In this document: piece by piece, positions 48,636-61,191 of the stretch
How the letters are laid out: each line of letters opens with the position of its first letter
How positions within the stretch are numbered: the stretch's first letter is position 1
The notes under the pieces: generated by a model
Database searches by the model: none
What the model was told of the DNA's origin: nothing
Seen by the model: the letters and a program-made list of their open reading frames with translations, nothing else
Origin: Paralvinella palmiformis
Taxonomy: Eukaryota > Annelida > Polychaeta > Terebellida > Alvinellidae
NCBI GenBank assembly: GCA_025642065.1
Contig: JAODUP010001066.1
Coordinates: forward strand, 1-64,000
Length of the DNA stretch: 64,000 nt
Direction: 5' to 3'
Made by a program: the position numbers and the translations under genes

Positions 48636-49335
48636 ACCACCCATTAAATTTAAATCTTCTAACTCTATTGATTCAATCTGTTATCATATACCACTGTAAC
48701 AAAGACCCTAACACCAAATATATCTTACTAACCAAGGTAGTTTTAAACGAACCGACACTCATCAGATATTACACAGACATTCTTTTCATTCCAAACATAC
48801 TTTTAAAGGTTTATCAAAATCGCAAATTATGCTTCATTTTATAACATGTTCTAACGAGAAAGACTTTGATAAGGCACGGATTATTCTTTTTCGAACCTTG
48901 TGTAAAAGAAATTACACTAAAAGATGGTCGTTGGGTATTAAAGGCAAACCCATTAGGGAATTGTAAGTACAACATTATTACGAGCACTGTCACATAAAAT
49001 TACGTTTGGCAATAATTGGAGATAGAGGTTGCTCTTCTTCAAATGTTATTTATGCATATCAGTGCTACTTCTGTAATGAACAATATGTAGGTGAAAATAA
49101 TTAATCTTTTCGGATAAGAACTAATGGCCAACGATTTGCAATTGAAAGAAAACGTCTACCTTTATTTAAATATGCGTGTACAAGTGCAAGCCGAGGACTC
49201 CTCTTTTCCTAATTACGATCCCCAATCTCTCGGTGATAATATTTTAGTACCAATTGAACGGATACAAAAGCACAGGTTCTGATTTACAGGACCGAATTAA
49301 TCGACTGTGACTAAAAACCTTTTTGGTTTGATACT
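48636..49335 (+). pseudogene. Decayed Penelope-like retroelement (RT C-terminus and GIY-YIG region)
   Basis: Plus-strand reading across stops gives KRTDTHQILHRHSFHSKHTF (48,745), then SNEKDFDKARIILFRTLCKR (48,855). These match in order the KPTDTHQYLH..SCHP.HTK block and the following basic helix at the C-terminal end of Penelope/Poseidon-type RTs. About 60 codons later, SNVIYAYQCYFCNEQYVGEN (49,039) is the NVIYLIxCxxCxxQYVGET signature of their GIY-YIG endonuclease, and the frame-shifted ILVPIERIQKHR and KNLFGLI (49,240-49,330) match its last segment. Several stops interrupt it. The catalytic RT palm is not seen. Confidence 0.8.
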
Positions 49336-50509
49336 CTGTGATCATTAGAATCAACAGGACTAAACACAACACGTTCAAAAGAAATATTAGAATCAGCCTA
49401 AAAGAGTGGTGCCGCTTACTAAAACAGGCCTTCAAGAATAGTAAATAAACACGTTAAAATACTCCAATCAAAGAGTCATTTAGAACACGACCAATATAGT
49501 ATCATTACTGATTACACTAAACATAAAAGTCTCCAGGGTTAATTAGTGTCAAGTAGGTTGAAATAAATACCTTATAAGAAACAGAATCTCTCCTAAAGAT
49601 CTGAGAAGGTTTCTCACAAACACAACTTCACTAAAGCAACAATCGCCCAAAACAGAAATATCTCAACCCGTCGTTAAATGTTTATAAAGCAAATGAGATA
49701 TCTTAATATAAATTATTATCATATGGGATGATAAGATTTATTCCTTTGAAATATATTTTAACTTTATGTTCTTATTACCAACGCAATATCAAAGACTAAG
49801 TCGGGCACTTTCACACCTGTATAAAATTATTAATTCTATTCTTTTGTCATTGGCATGTTTTCTAAACACTGGATTACATAATTTTACAAGAGAACAAAAG
49901 GATTAAAAATCACACCTCCTATGTTTAAAAATCTAAAGTCTTAAGTGGGTCGCTTCATAGTAAAATTATATATATATAAACCTCGAGCACTTATATTTGT
50001 GTATGAAAGTATCAGTGGTGAAAAAGTCATACTAATTTAATTTCAATACAAATAGCTTTCTCTTTCAGTGGATGACAGTTATCTGCTCAGAATATTGGCG
50101 TATTATACCCAAAACATAACACTCAAACAACGGATGCTAGAATAATAAGCGTCTTTAATATTGGGTACTCTGTAATAGTTTATTTCCTTCCCTTTGACTT
50201 ATTTATATACACACAGTTCTTAGCTGTAAATAATGCTAACCTTGTATCGTGGTATCTCCCTGTTTTTATTCAGATATAAATTGATATAGATGTTATCCTT
50301 GCATAAGAGATGGTAGCTTTACATTTTATGTTTTGCATTTCCTGTTAGTAGTCTACTAAATCCAGGTGATAAACAACAACTTACTATCGTGACGTTATCA
50401 CCGGAGAGAAATCAGCCGAGAGATTATCACCATTGGGTTCCACCTTCTCACTTAGAATCAATTTGTCCAAGATAACTAGTATGTTAATAATGACAATTAT
50501 AACATAATT
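49336..50509. other. AT-rich unassigned region
   Basis: Nothing firm. It could contain the 3' end of the Penelope-like element. Confidence 0.45.
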
Positions 50510-52345
50510 AATTAGTTCTTCTTTGAATTGCCAAATTATAACACAGAGATTGTGTACATATTTATAACATTGACTATACAAATGAATAAACAAGTATATT
50601 AGAAAACAGTTCGCTATATGCAAATATTTGTATGGTAATTAGTTTGTGCTATTTATACGGCCATCTTCCGTCTCATATTCTCTCACCTCATATTTACCTG
50701 CCTTGCTGATAGTTTTACTATTTTCAAAAATACAAAATATAATAAGTTCTAGGTATTATTGACATGTATTAAATAAATAAACGGAAACCACACGTATCAA
50801 CGAGTATTCCAAACTTAGATTGTATACGATACTTTAACTAAATTACACAAACATATAGCAATACATTTATATAAACACCAAATGAGAAAGGCATGCTCAT
50901 CACAGCTGCAAAATATCATATTTGTTACAAACTCTAATGTCAACATGATTTCAGAAACCTGTCACGTCTACCATCATCTTCAAGCTGTATGTAATTAATA
51001 ATAAATAGGAAACTTACATCATTCCAGCGTCACAAGAGAAGATAAATTAATTATCGATTATTAGTTTGTACAGTATAGTTTAGATCTAGAATTAATTAAA
51101 TATTATACTTTGTCTCGAAGTGTCATCTCATATGGGTCATTACTAATATTAATCTCAAACTTTGGATGATTACAGGTAACTTGCAATATAATTAACAAAC
51201 TACAGATTGTGTCATTTTAATTGTCTACATTAATTAGATTATTGACATTTTCTGCTGAAATAATATCTCGTTAGTGTGTTAATATGCCAAAGACAGAGGT
51301 ATAAAGGATTATCCGACAATTATCTATTGTCAGAATATATTAATTACCTTAATTGTTGTTGCAATTCTTTATACAGAACAAATACAGATAATTAGATCAA
51401 ACATACAATACAAGAATGATATAATTTTCTATCACAAGGTTTGGTTGCGTCCATGTCATATCTCATCTCCTTCAAAACAACCACCTTATGATTTATATAT
51501 TGCCCTATTCCACACCCAATGCAAATTACATTATAGTAAATCCTTAGGATATGTATGAATCACAGGTTAAATAAACATCACTGAAAGAAGAAGAATTCAT
51601 ACTGGTATCATAATTATAACATAAACATTATAATCCTATGTTATTTGTTGTGGGATATTAAAAGCGGGTGAAGGAATATTGGCGTATTACAATTGTTGTT
51701 GATAAAGAAAACAATCTTTTAAAATGGATGTTCTTTTGCTTTCTCTCAAATTGCTTCAAACAAAGATGTGGATTGGGTAGATCTAATCTTATCACAAGTA
51801 ATCAAGTCATTAAAAAGCTTTATATCACAATAGGTTTAAGAAATAAAACTAGAATCATTCATCATGTTCCCGTCAGACGCATAAATAGCCAATTACTAAA
51901 ATTATCAACATATTTTACTATATACTGTGATAATATTTTAGAAAGTCATATATTAGTACACACAGATAATAGTATAATTCTCCTTTTTGGTGTAAGACCA
52001 GAGTTACTGACATATATATTTTCATCATTATTGTTTTAGCATCTAACCTTCTCAATATCCGTAACTATTTTAATAGTCAGCTTAAGCTTATTTTCCCTTT
52101 CCGAGAGCTTTACTTCGAGGGTTTATTGTATATTTTGTTCAACCCACGAAATCCTGTGATATATTATACTTTCCCCTGTTAGTGGATGGAATACTATTTC
52201 TCTAATACTAGCTTAGTGCGCTCTTAAGAATGTCAAGTAACAATTGTAGAAATATCGACTTCTGCCAGAAAGGTAATACCAAACTATTAACAGGTGGATT
52301 CTAAATATGTTCGTCAAACAATCATTTTATACACCTACAAGTTAC
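50510..52345 (-). repeat. Inverted duplication, right arm
   Basis: Partner of 29,860-31,985. A 123-residue frame at 51,668-52,039 lies inside it; the left arm carries frameshifts and stops over the aligned part (30,200-30,500), so coding is not supported. Confidence 0.88.
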
Positions 52346-53914
52346 TAAATATAGTGATCAAATTTATGCACAAAATGTCAGATATTTGAAAGTTAATCTA
52401 TTCTGTTCGATAACAAACTTACCTGTACAATTCTGCAAATCTTAGTTTTAAAACGAACTTATCACACAGTTTCCATGTCAATTAGATCTTCAACCCGGGT
52501 GACGTCACCGCTGACATGATTAAAGACACGTTATTAATAATTAACGCAACATTCAAGTCTTTTTACAAAACAAAAGGAATTTAACTGACTTTCTTTCTAG
52601 TTCTGTAGTCATTTACACCATAGGTAGTTGTTGCAGTGTTAGTAGTACTTGCAGCAGTAGTTGTTGTTGTTTTTGTTGTTCGTATTGTTACTTATAATGA
52701 TGACACTTGTGTAGGTATAATCAGCAGCAAGCGTCATGTCTCTGAGAATGTGTACTCTCCTGTGGATTTCTAAAAAATAATCTTTGAGATGAATCGGTAA
52801 TTTACATTTTGATTATCTAATAAACTAAATTTTCAATATACGATGTTTCATCTATAATTTGTATTTACTTTATCTTAGAAATTTTTCATAGGAAACTTAA
52901 TATTCGAAGAGCTCACTCTAAGAGCTTCTTATATTATTATATCTTTTAAGTCAGTGAGTGAGTTCTAATTTGTATAGAATTTCAATTTCCAAAGATAGCG
53001 TTGATAACATATGACCTTATCTCAACCTAGATACTATAATGTATTGAAGTAAATAATTTGTTGTTTAGCCCGGGTACTGATCACACCGAAGACAAATAGC
53101 CGTTGGCGATTTCCTAGAGAAACACCCCACAAAGACAAGCACGAGTGGGATTCGAACTCAGAGCCTAGTTAAGCGATGGATTACTTTATCAATGATTGTA
53201 TACTCCAAAGATATAGAAGATTTCAGAAATAAAATACGCATAATTATGTGATCGATCAGCTTTATCTGATGAAGTATTTGATGATTCTATATCTTAAATA
53301 ATTTCAATAAAATGCTCTTTTCAGATAACGTAACATTAATTATAAATCAGCTCGTGCCAATTATAAATGTTTAATCGTATAGAATAAATCGGTATTCGAG
53401 TGTCATCTAAATAGTGAACTAAATAACATGACTATCTTAAGAGAATAAAATCAGATATTCCTTTCTTTCTTTGGGTTTTATTATTACAATATAATTATTT
53501 TCCCATCCACATATCATGCTTTGTTATGATCCATTTTATATTTATAATGTTTAAAACATTCCTAATATCATACCTTGTTCTAGCCCATTCACTCTATTTT
53601 GGCAAATGGTTAAGATATTTCCACTTTGTGTTGTATTCAATACATCTATCGCGTTTCTTTACAACTGCTATTTGTTTGATCAAATCTAAACATTATCGTA
53701 CAGATATAATCTTTTTATAGCATAGAATACAAATATTTTTAAATGGCAGAAGATCTTACATTGGCATTAATTATTTCCAGGTAATAATTAGAGCATGACA
53801 CATTAATTACATCAAATGTTCCAGTGATTAAATCAAAAGCAGGAAAGCAAATCTTTTAATTGTATATTTCCTGGTACATATGTCTAACTACTTATGATAT
53901 ATTGTGTCTTCCAG
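52346..53914. other. AT-rich region with a tRNA-like B box and short repeats
   Basis: A B-box-like AGTTCGAATCC on the minus strand (complement of 53,148-53,158) within a GC-richer patch (53,068-53,175) suggests an eroded SINE. Short AGT/TTG repeats are at 52,625-52,690. No gene seen. Confidence 0.45.
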
Positions 53915-54108
53915 GTCGATTTAAATTAGGGATTATGCCACATTTTTGTGGTGAAAATGACGAATCTGATATCTCCCGGGAACTTTATTCTGACATCTGG
54001 TATAAAACATGGGACATAGTAGGGTTATCTGGATCGACCTATTTCATGTGTCCAAATCATCTCTACACGTTGTGGCGTCTTATTGAAATAGCGGCTAACA
54101 AATATTGA
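53915..54108 (+). CDS. Candidate terminal coding exon of unknown protein
   Basis: A pyrimidine-rich acceptor ending in TGTCTTCCAG (53,905-53,914) leads into an open frame of 64 codons ending at TGA (54,106-54,108). The peptide is not low-complexity: it contains GIMPHFCGENDES, LYSDIWYKTWDIVGLSG and TYFMCPNHLYTLWRLIEIA. It is rich in W, C and Y, unlike the random AT-rich frames around it. No family is recognised. It may be the last exon of a host gene, a processed remnant, or chance. Confidence 0.3.
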
Positions 54109-54247
54109 CATCAATGATAACTTGTAAGAAGTAAACATTGGGATAATTATCCCTAAATATTGTTTAGAGATATACAAACTCCTGTGGTTTTGGCGGTTTC
54201 CCTAGCACTAGCAAAATTTGCATTTGTTAAATACAATTTTTATTTTC

Positions 54248-54482
54248 ATAATTATTAGTATTAACAGTAGTGCTAGTAGTAGTATTACTAGCAGTAGTAG
54301 TAACAGCAACAGTGGTTGGAGTAGAATTAATGGTCAAAGTAGTAGTAGTAGTAGTTGTAGTTGTAGTAGTAGTAATAATGTTGGTAGCAGTAGAAGTAGT
54401 ATCAATAGTTGCAGTAACAGTTGTAGTAATAGTGGTAGTTGTACTCTACTACTACTACAACAACAACAACTACTACTACTAC

Positions 54483-54519
<37 letters not shown>

Positions 54520-54832
54520 CAAAGCAGTATCAGTATTTTCAGTATTTTCAGTAGTAGTAGTAGTAGTATAAATATTTGCAGTAATAGTAGTAACGGTGGT
54601 AAAAGTGGCAGTATTGCTATGACTACAACCTTTATAAATAGTATAAGTAGTAATTGTCGTAGTATAATCTATAGAACCATTACTATTAATAATATTGCTA
54701 TTATTATTATTAGTTGTAGTAGTAGTAGTAGTAGTAGTAGTAGTAATAGCAGTGATAGCAGGAGATGTAATAGTCAAAATAGTAGTAGTAGTAGTAGTAG
54801 TAGTAGTAAGTAGTAGTAGTAGTAGTAGTAGT

Positions 54833-54864
<32 letters not shown>

Positions 54865-54890
54865 TCAATAGTTGCATTAATGGTAGAACT
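54248..54890. repeat. Long (TAG)n/(ACT)n/(AAT)n compound array
   Basis: About 640 bp of AGT-type repeats that switch to ACT (54,445-54,485) then AAT (54,485-54,520) then AGT again. The switch creates a long internal inverted repeat. All large open frames here are repeat translations (S, N, T, V or L runs). Confidence 0.95.
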
Positions 54891-54949
54891 GGTTGTGGTG
54901 ATTGTGGCTGTGGTTGTGTTGTTGCTGATGGTGGCATCATTGGTAACAT

Positions 54950-57340
54950 AATTACGTACGATAAATATAATCATCACATCATGTTTTTTTCAAGATGAAG
55001 TTTATCTACTTATCCAAAAACATATAATAATATATTGAAATTAACTAATATGTTGGGAAAGATTTTAGTTACATTTTAATATAAATAACAGGGAGTTGTT
55101 ATGCATAGGCTTATCAATAACATGTATGCATTGGTTGTAGGTTACAATAATGTGACAATTAATAATGGCTCTTTCGTAATTGTTATTGGTCTAAAGTAAT
55201 TTTCTGAGTATCACAAGATAAAACTGATTCTGAAAGTAACAAAAGTAAAGTGAAAAATGTAAAAAATTAGTATTCTACAAATAATTAGTATTTCATGTTA
55301 GAAAACACAACAACATCTGCATCACATTTGCTTAGGTGTAATACGTGGACAACAGGTTATAAAACAACATTATAACTGACTAATGTTATGATATGATAAT
55401 ATTTGTTCCCTCGGTATACGATCTAACCGTAAACAAACAGACCTTGTATACTAAATGTTATCTGTCACGATTTATCATTAATTGTATACAATGTACTGTT
55501 ATCCAAATATAGCATATCCAATTATTAAATATTCAAGTTCTGCTACCATTATGATAACATACAAATCAAAATTACTATTAATCATTACACGCCCCCCTCT
55601 TCTCACCCTATTCAAATCGTCACATTATGGCTTAATTTCGAACGATCACATGTATTCTATTATCTATCTTTCATCATTGCGTCTCTATTCAATAATGTAT
55701 CGTCCCGATTACAAAATAATTAAACTCTGAGCCAATATAAAAAAACGGATAAATAGGATATCTTGTATCCACCATTACTGTTACATATAAACTTGGCGAG
55801 ATGTGTATGCGATGTCTGAAAAGGAATGGCTATCTACAATACAAACCACATTCGCCAATTAAAAGAAAGTATTTAAAACTAAGAACTAATTAAGATTTCT
55901 TCAAGACCACTTGGTTAAACTAATCAATCAGCAACAACAACAAGAATAATGACAAGAATACAACGATACATTTTTAACGGCCACAAAATGTGAAAGAAAA
56001 ATCTATCAAATTTAGTAACAACAGAGTTGATTGAAGGGAAACAATATTAAGTAAACCATGAATTCGAAATTATAGAAAATCTACCAATAATATGTAGCTA
56101 GAGCAATAAAGAATTGATACAAATGATAAGTGACTGTAATGCCTTGATATATCACTGTCAATAATAGGTAGAGCAACTAGATGAAGAATACAAGATAAAT
56201 ATAGTCTTATAATTGTTATTCTGACAATGTATTCTCTATCTTCTGTTTGTATTATACAGATATGGTTCTAAGCCAATAAACCAACTACTTCATGGTTAGT
56301 TTTTGTTCTCTTATCTCTTATCTCTTATTTTAACCTTATTTCACCTGAACACTAATTTTTAGAAACCTTCTGAAGATAACAACTAATCATCCGACTATAT
56401 CCTTGTAAGTTAGTTTTCGTTTAAATGAGGTGACACATTAAGTGTTGTTATTACTTTGTGAACATCAATCAATCAACATCGTAATATTGATGTCATCTTA
56501 CATTTGGAACCTTTTGTGTTTTCGAAGATTAAGTCGTTCTTTTCAATCCATAAACGATTAGATTCTGAGCATTTATCAAATTTGTATGCACTGACTTTAT
56601 TAACTTATTATTATATTTCAATTCATATACTTTCAGTTTCAGTTATAATACCAATAGAATGATACAAATTTCGAGATAAAGCTGGAGATTAATGTGTTAT
56701 GTTGGTTGATACCATGATATCTACTGATTTACCTTGTTAATCTAACTAATGTTAACAAATTTACTCTCCGGTCGTTCTAAAGTTACGTACAAATTAGTTC
56801 ATGGTAGAAATACTAAAATATTATCTGTAATGTCTAAATAAAACTACTATTTTTAATACGGAAATATTCCATATCATATAAATTCCTGACAGCCGTAATT
56901 AAGAAAATACTAAGTCTCAGTTTGTGAGATAAGACGATGGACAATAATCTCTATTCGTGGCTGTGCCCAATAGACGATGATCCGGATCTTTAACCAAAAT
57001 ATCAACAACAATTATGAGTTTTATTTTATGAACGTTTGTGTCCTGATATTATTGGGTGACATACAAACATTCTTGTTCCTGGTCTAACAAAAGGAAATAT
57101 GGAACACACTGAAAGAATACATAACAAGTTCCTATTTCTGTCTTCCGAGGAAATTCCTTATAGATAAAGTTAGGTCAGTTAGGTTCATTTTGGCAAAGTT
57201 TCCTTCGAAAGTAAATTGGTTCAACATCATCGTCGTCCTTGGAAACAGACTTATAGTAATTGGTTCTAAATAATGAATATTGATGTGTGGAATATTGCTA
57301 CACGCAGTAACCTTAATAATAACTATCTGATAATATGATC
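54950..57340. other. AT-rich unassigned region
   Basis: No gene, mobile element or RNA gene recognised. An 82-residue plus-strand frame (55,482-55,730) has no motif. Confidence 0.45.
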
Positions 57341-57348
57341 TATTTTAA

Positions 57349-57506
57349 TTATCCATCCATTCATCCATCCATCCATCCATCCATATATCCATCCATCCAT
57401 CCATCTATCTATATATATCTATCTATCTATCTATCTATTCACCCATCCATCCATCCACCCACCCATCCATCCATCCATCCATCCATCTATCCATCCATCC
57501 TATCTA

Positions 57507-57584
<78 letters not shown>
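57349..57584. repeat. (CCAT)n/(CTAT)n then (TA)n array
   Basis: CCAT units, CTAT units, CCAT/CCAC units and then pure TA (57,510-57,584). Confidence 0.95.
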
Positions 57585-57585
<1 letters not shown>

Positions 57586-57619
57586 TTATCTCTATGTATA
57601 AATAGTGTATATCAATCTA

Positions 57620-57725
57620 GCAATCTATCTATCTATCAATGATCGTCTATCTATGTCTATATATGTATACAGCTCTCTGTTTGTCTGTCTATCTGGCTGC
57701 CTGCCTGCCTGTCTGTCTATCTGTA

Positions 57726-57763
<38 letters not shown>

Positions 57764-57769
57764 TCTATC

Positions 57770-57860
<91 letters not shown>
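57620..57860. repeat. (CTAT)n/(CTGT)n/(CTGC)n then (TA)n array
   Basis: CTGT and CTGC units (57,672-57,745), CTAT units (to 57,772) and TA (57,773-57,860). It repeats the tetranucleotide-then-TA layout of the previous array. Confidence 0.95.
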
Positions 57861-57863
<3 letters not shown>

Positions 57864-58007
57864 ATCTCATCATATACTATCTATTTAAACTATTATATAT
57901 ACTACTTGATATATATATATTTATATTATATATATATATGATTTATTTTTATTGAACATGTCCAACTTGTTCTATTTATCTAATACATATATGTCTATAT
58001 ACATACA

Positions 58008-58008
<1 letters not shown>

Positions 58009-58061
<53 letters not shown>

Positions 58062-58120
58062 TAACCAGTAACTATATATTATTATTATTATTATTATTAT
58101 ATCATCATCATCATCATCAG
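58009..58120. repeat. (TA)n, (ATT)n and (ATC)n arrays
   Basis: TA to 58,059, ATT at 58,078-58,100 and ATC at 58,101-58,118. Confidence 0.93.
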
Positions 58121-58349
58121 GTTTTCTGTGAAATGGTTGCCTTTTTAAAATTGAATAACAAAATTTAAGGATTATGAGATGATAATTACAATAGATACAA
58201 ATGAGCCACTCAAGATAACTGGATCAATGTGGATCCGTGATCAAATTAATTTCGCTAAATCGCTTATATAATTAATTAGATCCAGATAGAAGGAGACTTT
58301 GATAAGGGATAATGTGTTATATCTTTTTAAGTTAGTAAATCAAATATTT

Positions 58350-58498
58350 TATGATGATGATAATAATAATTTTAATGATGATGATTTGGATGGTGATGCT
58401 GCTGTTGCTCCTGCTACTAATAATCATAATCATGATGACGTTGATAATGGTGATGACGATGATGATAATGTTGATGATGTTGGTGCTGATATTGCTGC

Positions 58499-58550
<52 letters not shown>

Positions 58551-58570
58551 AGTGGTGGTGGTAGTGGTGG

Positions 58571-58626
<56 letters not shown>

Positions 58627-58643
58627 GCAACAACTATGACGAC

Positions 58644-58710
<67 letters not shown>

Positions 58711-58712
58711 GA
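58350..58712. repeat. (GAT)n/(GCT)n/(GGT)n/(AAT)n compound array
   Basis: GAT-rich sequence with GCT (58,492-58,520), GGT (58,540-58,573), a pure GAT run (58,573-58,625) and AAT (58,645-58,710). The frame 58,299-58,772 stays open only because trinucleotide arrays have no stop; it reads as D, A, G and N runs. Confidence 0.93.
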
Positions 58713-59074
58713 AGTATTACTGACTGTTCATTATGCTCCAATACATGTCTATTACTAACTAGTATTCTATGACTTTTAACTTCTAAATAATGAATAGATA
58801 AATATATTATCGATGAATAAATAATAAACAATTGAATGAAAAAGTCCATTAGTTTCCTTTCCAAAAAAACACGTAATCGTTGACAGTAACAATGATAACT
58901 GATGTGCCAAATAGACAATACTGTCAATAATATTCTTAAATCTAACCACCAGGTGTATTTTCTTTCTATCTAAGCTGATCATAATTTTCATAGGAGAATA
59001 TTTTTAAGAACCGTTGATGAAGCTATTAGGCAATAATGTGAAATCTTCGCTAACCATTTGTCATAAGTCTGTCA
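58713..59074. other. AT-rich spacer
   Basis: Nothing recognised. Confidence 0.5.
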
Positions 59075-59290
59075 TTACTCATTAACTTTCGTCTGGATCT
59101 TGTTTAACGTCTTATTAGTCTTCGGGATCAATATAATTATCCGGACGGGTGTAATTAGACAGGGCTGATCTTAACTTTCATGTAGCGGACTACAGAGCCA
59201 GATATCGATACAACAAAGCATTTTGATGCTTTCTAATGATGTAAAGATTGTCCTCAATTATCGACCATTTGATATTTTATGTTGGAAGAT
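59075..59290 (-). repeat. Dispersed repeat B, copy 3 (inverted, partial)
   Basis: The reverse complement of CGTCTGGATCTTGTTTAACG (59,089) and of the stretch to 59,280 follows 38,180-38,345, including AATTGAGGACAATCTTTACATCATTAGAAAGCATCA against the matching part of copy 1 at 38,161. Confidence 0.65.
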
Positions 59291-59401
59291 GTGACAGGTA
59301 GATACAGATGTTTTCTTACACGTCATATATTCGTAACAATGACAAGAAGGAATTTAGACAAATTTGTATAAAATAACAAACTCCCAAGTTAATTGTTATA
59401 A

Positions 59402-59692
59402 AAATAATATTAATACCGAAATGGAAGTTATTTTACGTGGCTTAACTACCTCAAATGAGGGAGATGCATATGGTCTGTAATTTACTGATTGACGACGGGG
59501 ACTAATTCTAAATAAATTTACAATTTACAATAGGTGGCATATTCGCCGGAGAAAACCTTGCCAGTTGACTGGTTGGATGAAAAACTCCTACTATAGTGCC
59601 ACGGTCGGGATTCGAAACTCCGACGTTCCTTACAACATGACCATGAGCAAGAAATTCCCACGCTCTTACCCACTAGGCCATAGAGTCGGTTC
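59402..59692 (-). mobile_element. SINE-2, best preserved head
   Basis: On the minus strand the A box TGGCCTAGTGG (complement of 59,670-59,680) is perfect and the B box GTTTCGAATCC (complement of 59,608-59,618) has one change. The body and the CCATTTCGG end match the copies at 8,129-8,455 and 23,669-24,000. Only a short AATATTAATA tail remains. Target-site duplications are not evident. Confidence 0.85.
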
Positions 59693-59834
59693 AAAAAGTG
59701 ACATCTAATTGTGTTCCAGATTAACCAGAAGCTGTTTAGAACACATATTGATACACAAAATAGCTACTATCTTCGGATAAACAATATCTCCTGTAATATG
59801 TTTACATATATGGGCTCAGTATGCCAAGATGATC

Positions 59835-60030
59835 ACAAAGGGTTACCTCCTCTACAAGTTGTGTTTTCTCCTCTAACCTAATAACAAAGGGTTACCTCCT
59901 CTACAAGTTGTGTTTTCTCCTCTAACCTAATAACAAAGGGTTACCTCCTCTACAAGTTGTGTTTTCTCCTCTAACCTAATAACAAAGGGTTACCTCCTCT
60001 ACAAGTTGTGTTTTCTCCTCTAACCTAATA
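59835..60030. repeat. 49-bp minisatellite, four units
   Basis: Units begin at 59,835, 59,884, 59,933 and 59,982 with ACAAAGGGTTACCTCCTCTA and end with CTCTAACCTAATA. The four units look identical. The array ends cleanly at 60,030. Confidence 0.97.
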
Positions 60031-60172
60031 ACTCTAACACCACACACGACCTTTATATCTATTCCCGTAGTATCTCGTAATATAACCAAGAAGATAACTA
60101 AGATGGTAGCTAACATGTCAATACAACATTGTCTGATGATTTGCTTAATCTTCATCGACATACATGATGCGT

Positions 60173-60645
60173 TATTATTATTATTATTATTATTATTTTA
60201 TTCTAATTATTATTTTCACTAATTTAGACAACTACTACTACTACTACTGGTACTGCCACTAGTATCACTAATACTACCATTACTACTACAACTCCTATCA
60301 ACAATTAAGGTATTACTACTTCTTCTTATACTTATACTATTGTTACTACTACAATTGCTACTTATACTACTACAATTACTACTTTTACTACCACTACTAC
60401 TACCTACTACTACTGCTACTACTACTACTTCCACTACTACAACTATGCTTCTACTATTCGTCTACAATTACTAAAACAACTACAGCTACTACTACTGCTA
60501 CTTCTTCTACTGCTGTCACTCTAGTAATATAAAAACTACTACTACTACCACTACTACTAATACTAATACTAATGATAATAATAATAATCATAATCATAAT
60601 TATTATTATTATTATTATAATTATTATTATTATTATTATATACAA
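60173..60645. repeat. (ATT)n and degenerate (ACT)n/(AAT)n arrays
   Basis: ATT (60,173-60,197), about 320 bp of imperfect ACT units (60,225-60,560) and AAT/ATT (60,570-60,640). Confidence 0.92.
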
Positions 60646-61110
60646 ATAATAAAATATAGTTAACAAAACCAAACTATTAAGTAATAGTGGTCGGGTTTTG
60701 TTTATATTATCTTCACGAAGTAACAAATAATCTTATTGGTATCTAAAATAACTTATGTACCTTGGTCCAGTTTTTATTATCTGAGTAGAAATAAGGATGG
60801 AACACCTGCTTGAAATAAAGAATGTAAAATACTCAGGACCGATCTGATTTCCACTATTCTACTTCAAGGCCATGTCTGATCTAATAGTATTAAATTTATT
60901 ATGATGTATGGATTCAAGAAAACTTTATAAATATATATAATGTTATCAATCAGACTTACAATAATGATCACGACGTTGATTCAATATATTCGAGTTGAAA
61001 AGATAATTCTACACAATTCAATTGAGAGCATGCCCAGTATTGAAAGGTAATTATTAAAAGAAGTTGGCAATGTACTGTATTTAGTTACTGATCGGAAGTA
61101 ACTGACTTAA
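60646..61110. other. AT-rich spacer
   Basis: Nothing recognised. Confidence 0.5.
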
Positions 61111-61120
61111 CTATCGGTCA

Positions 61121-61121
<1 letters not shown>

Positions 61122-61191
<70 letters not shown>

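Noticed and set aside
51668..52039. 123-codon plus-strand frame with mixed composition
   Set aside because: It lies in the inverted duplication, and the aligned left arm (30,200-30,500) breaks the frame with indels, so there is no sign of selection on it.
54218..54977. Several 70-150 codon frames on both strands
   Set aside because: All are translations of trinucleotide repeats (S, N, T, V, L or Y runs); simultaneous openness of many frames is typical of such arrays.
57335..57955. Frames with [14 protein letters not shown] and SIYLSIYL runs
   Set aside because: Translations of TA, CCAT and CTAT microsatellites.
58299..58772. 157-codon open frame rich in D, A, G and N
   Set aside because: It stays open because GAT, GCT, GGT and AAT arrays contain no stop in that frame; the non-repeat ends are short and show no motif.
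59597..59692. Functional tRNA gene on the minus strand
   Set aside because: A and B boxes are good but the acceptor arm and 3' half do not fit a cloverleaf and the same sequence continues into a SINE body shared with two other loci.
59835..60030. CRISPR-like array
   Set aside because: The 49-bp units are contiguous with no variable spacers, and the context is eukaryotic.
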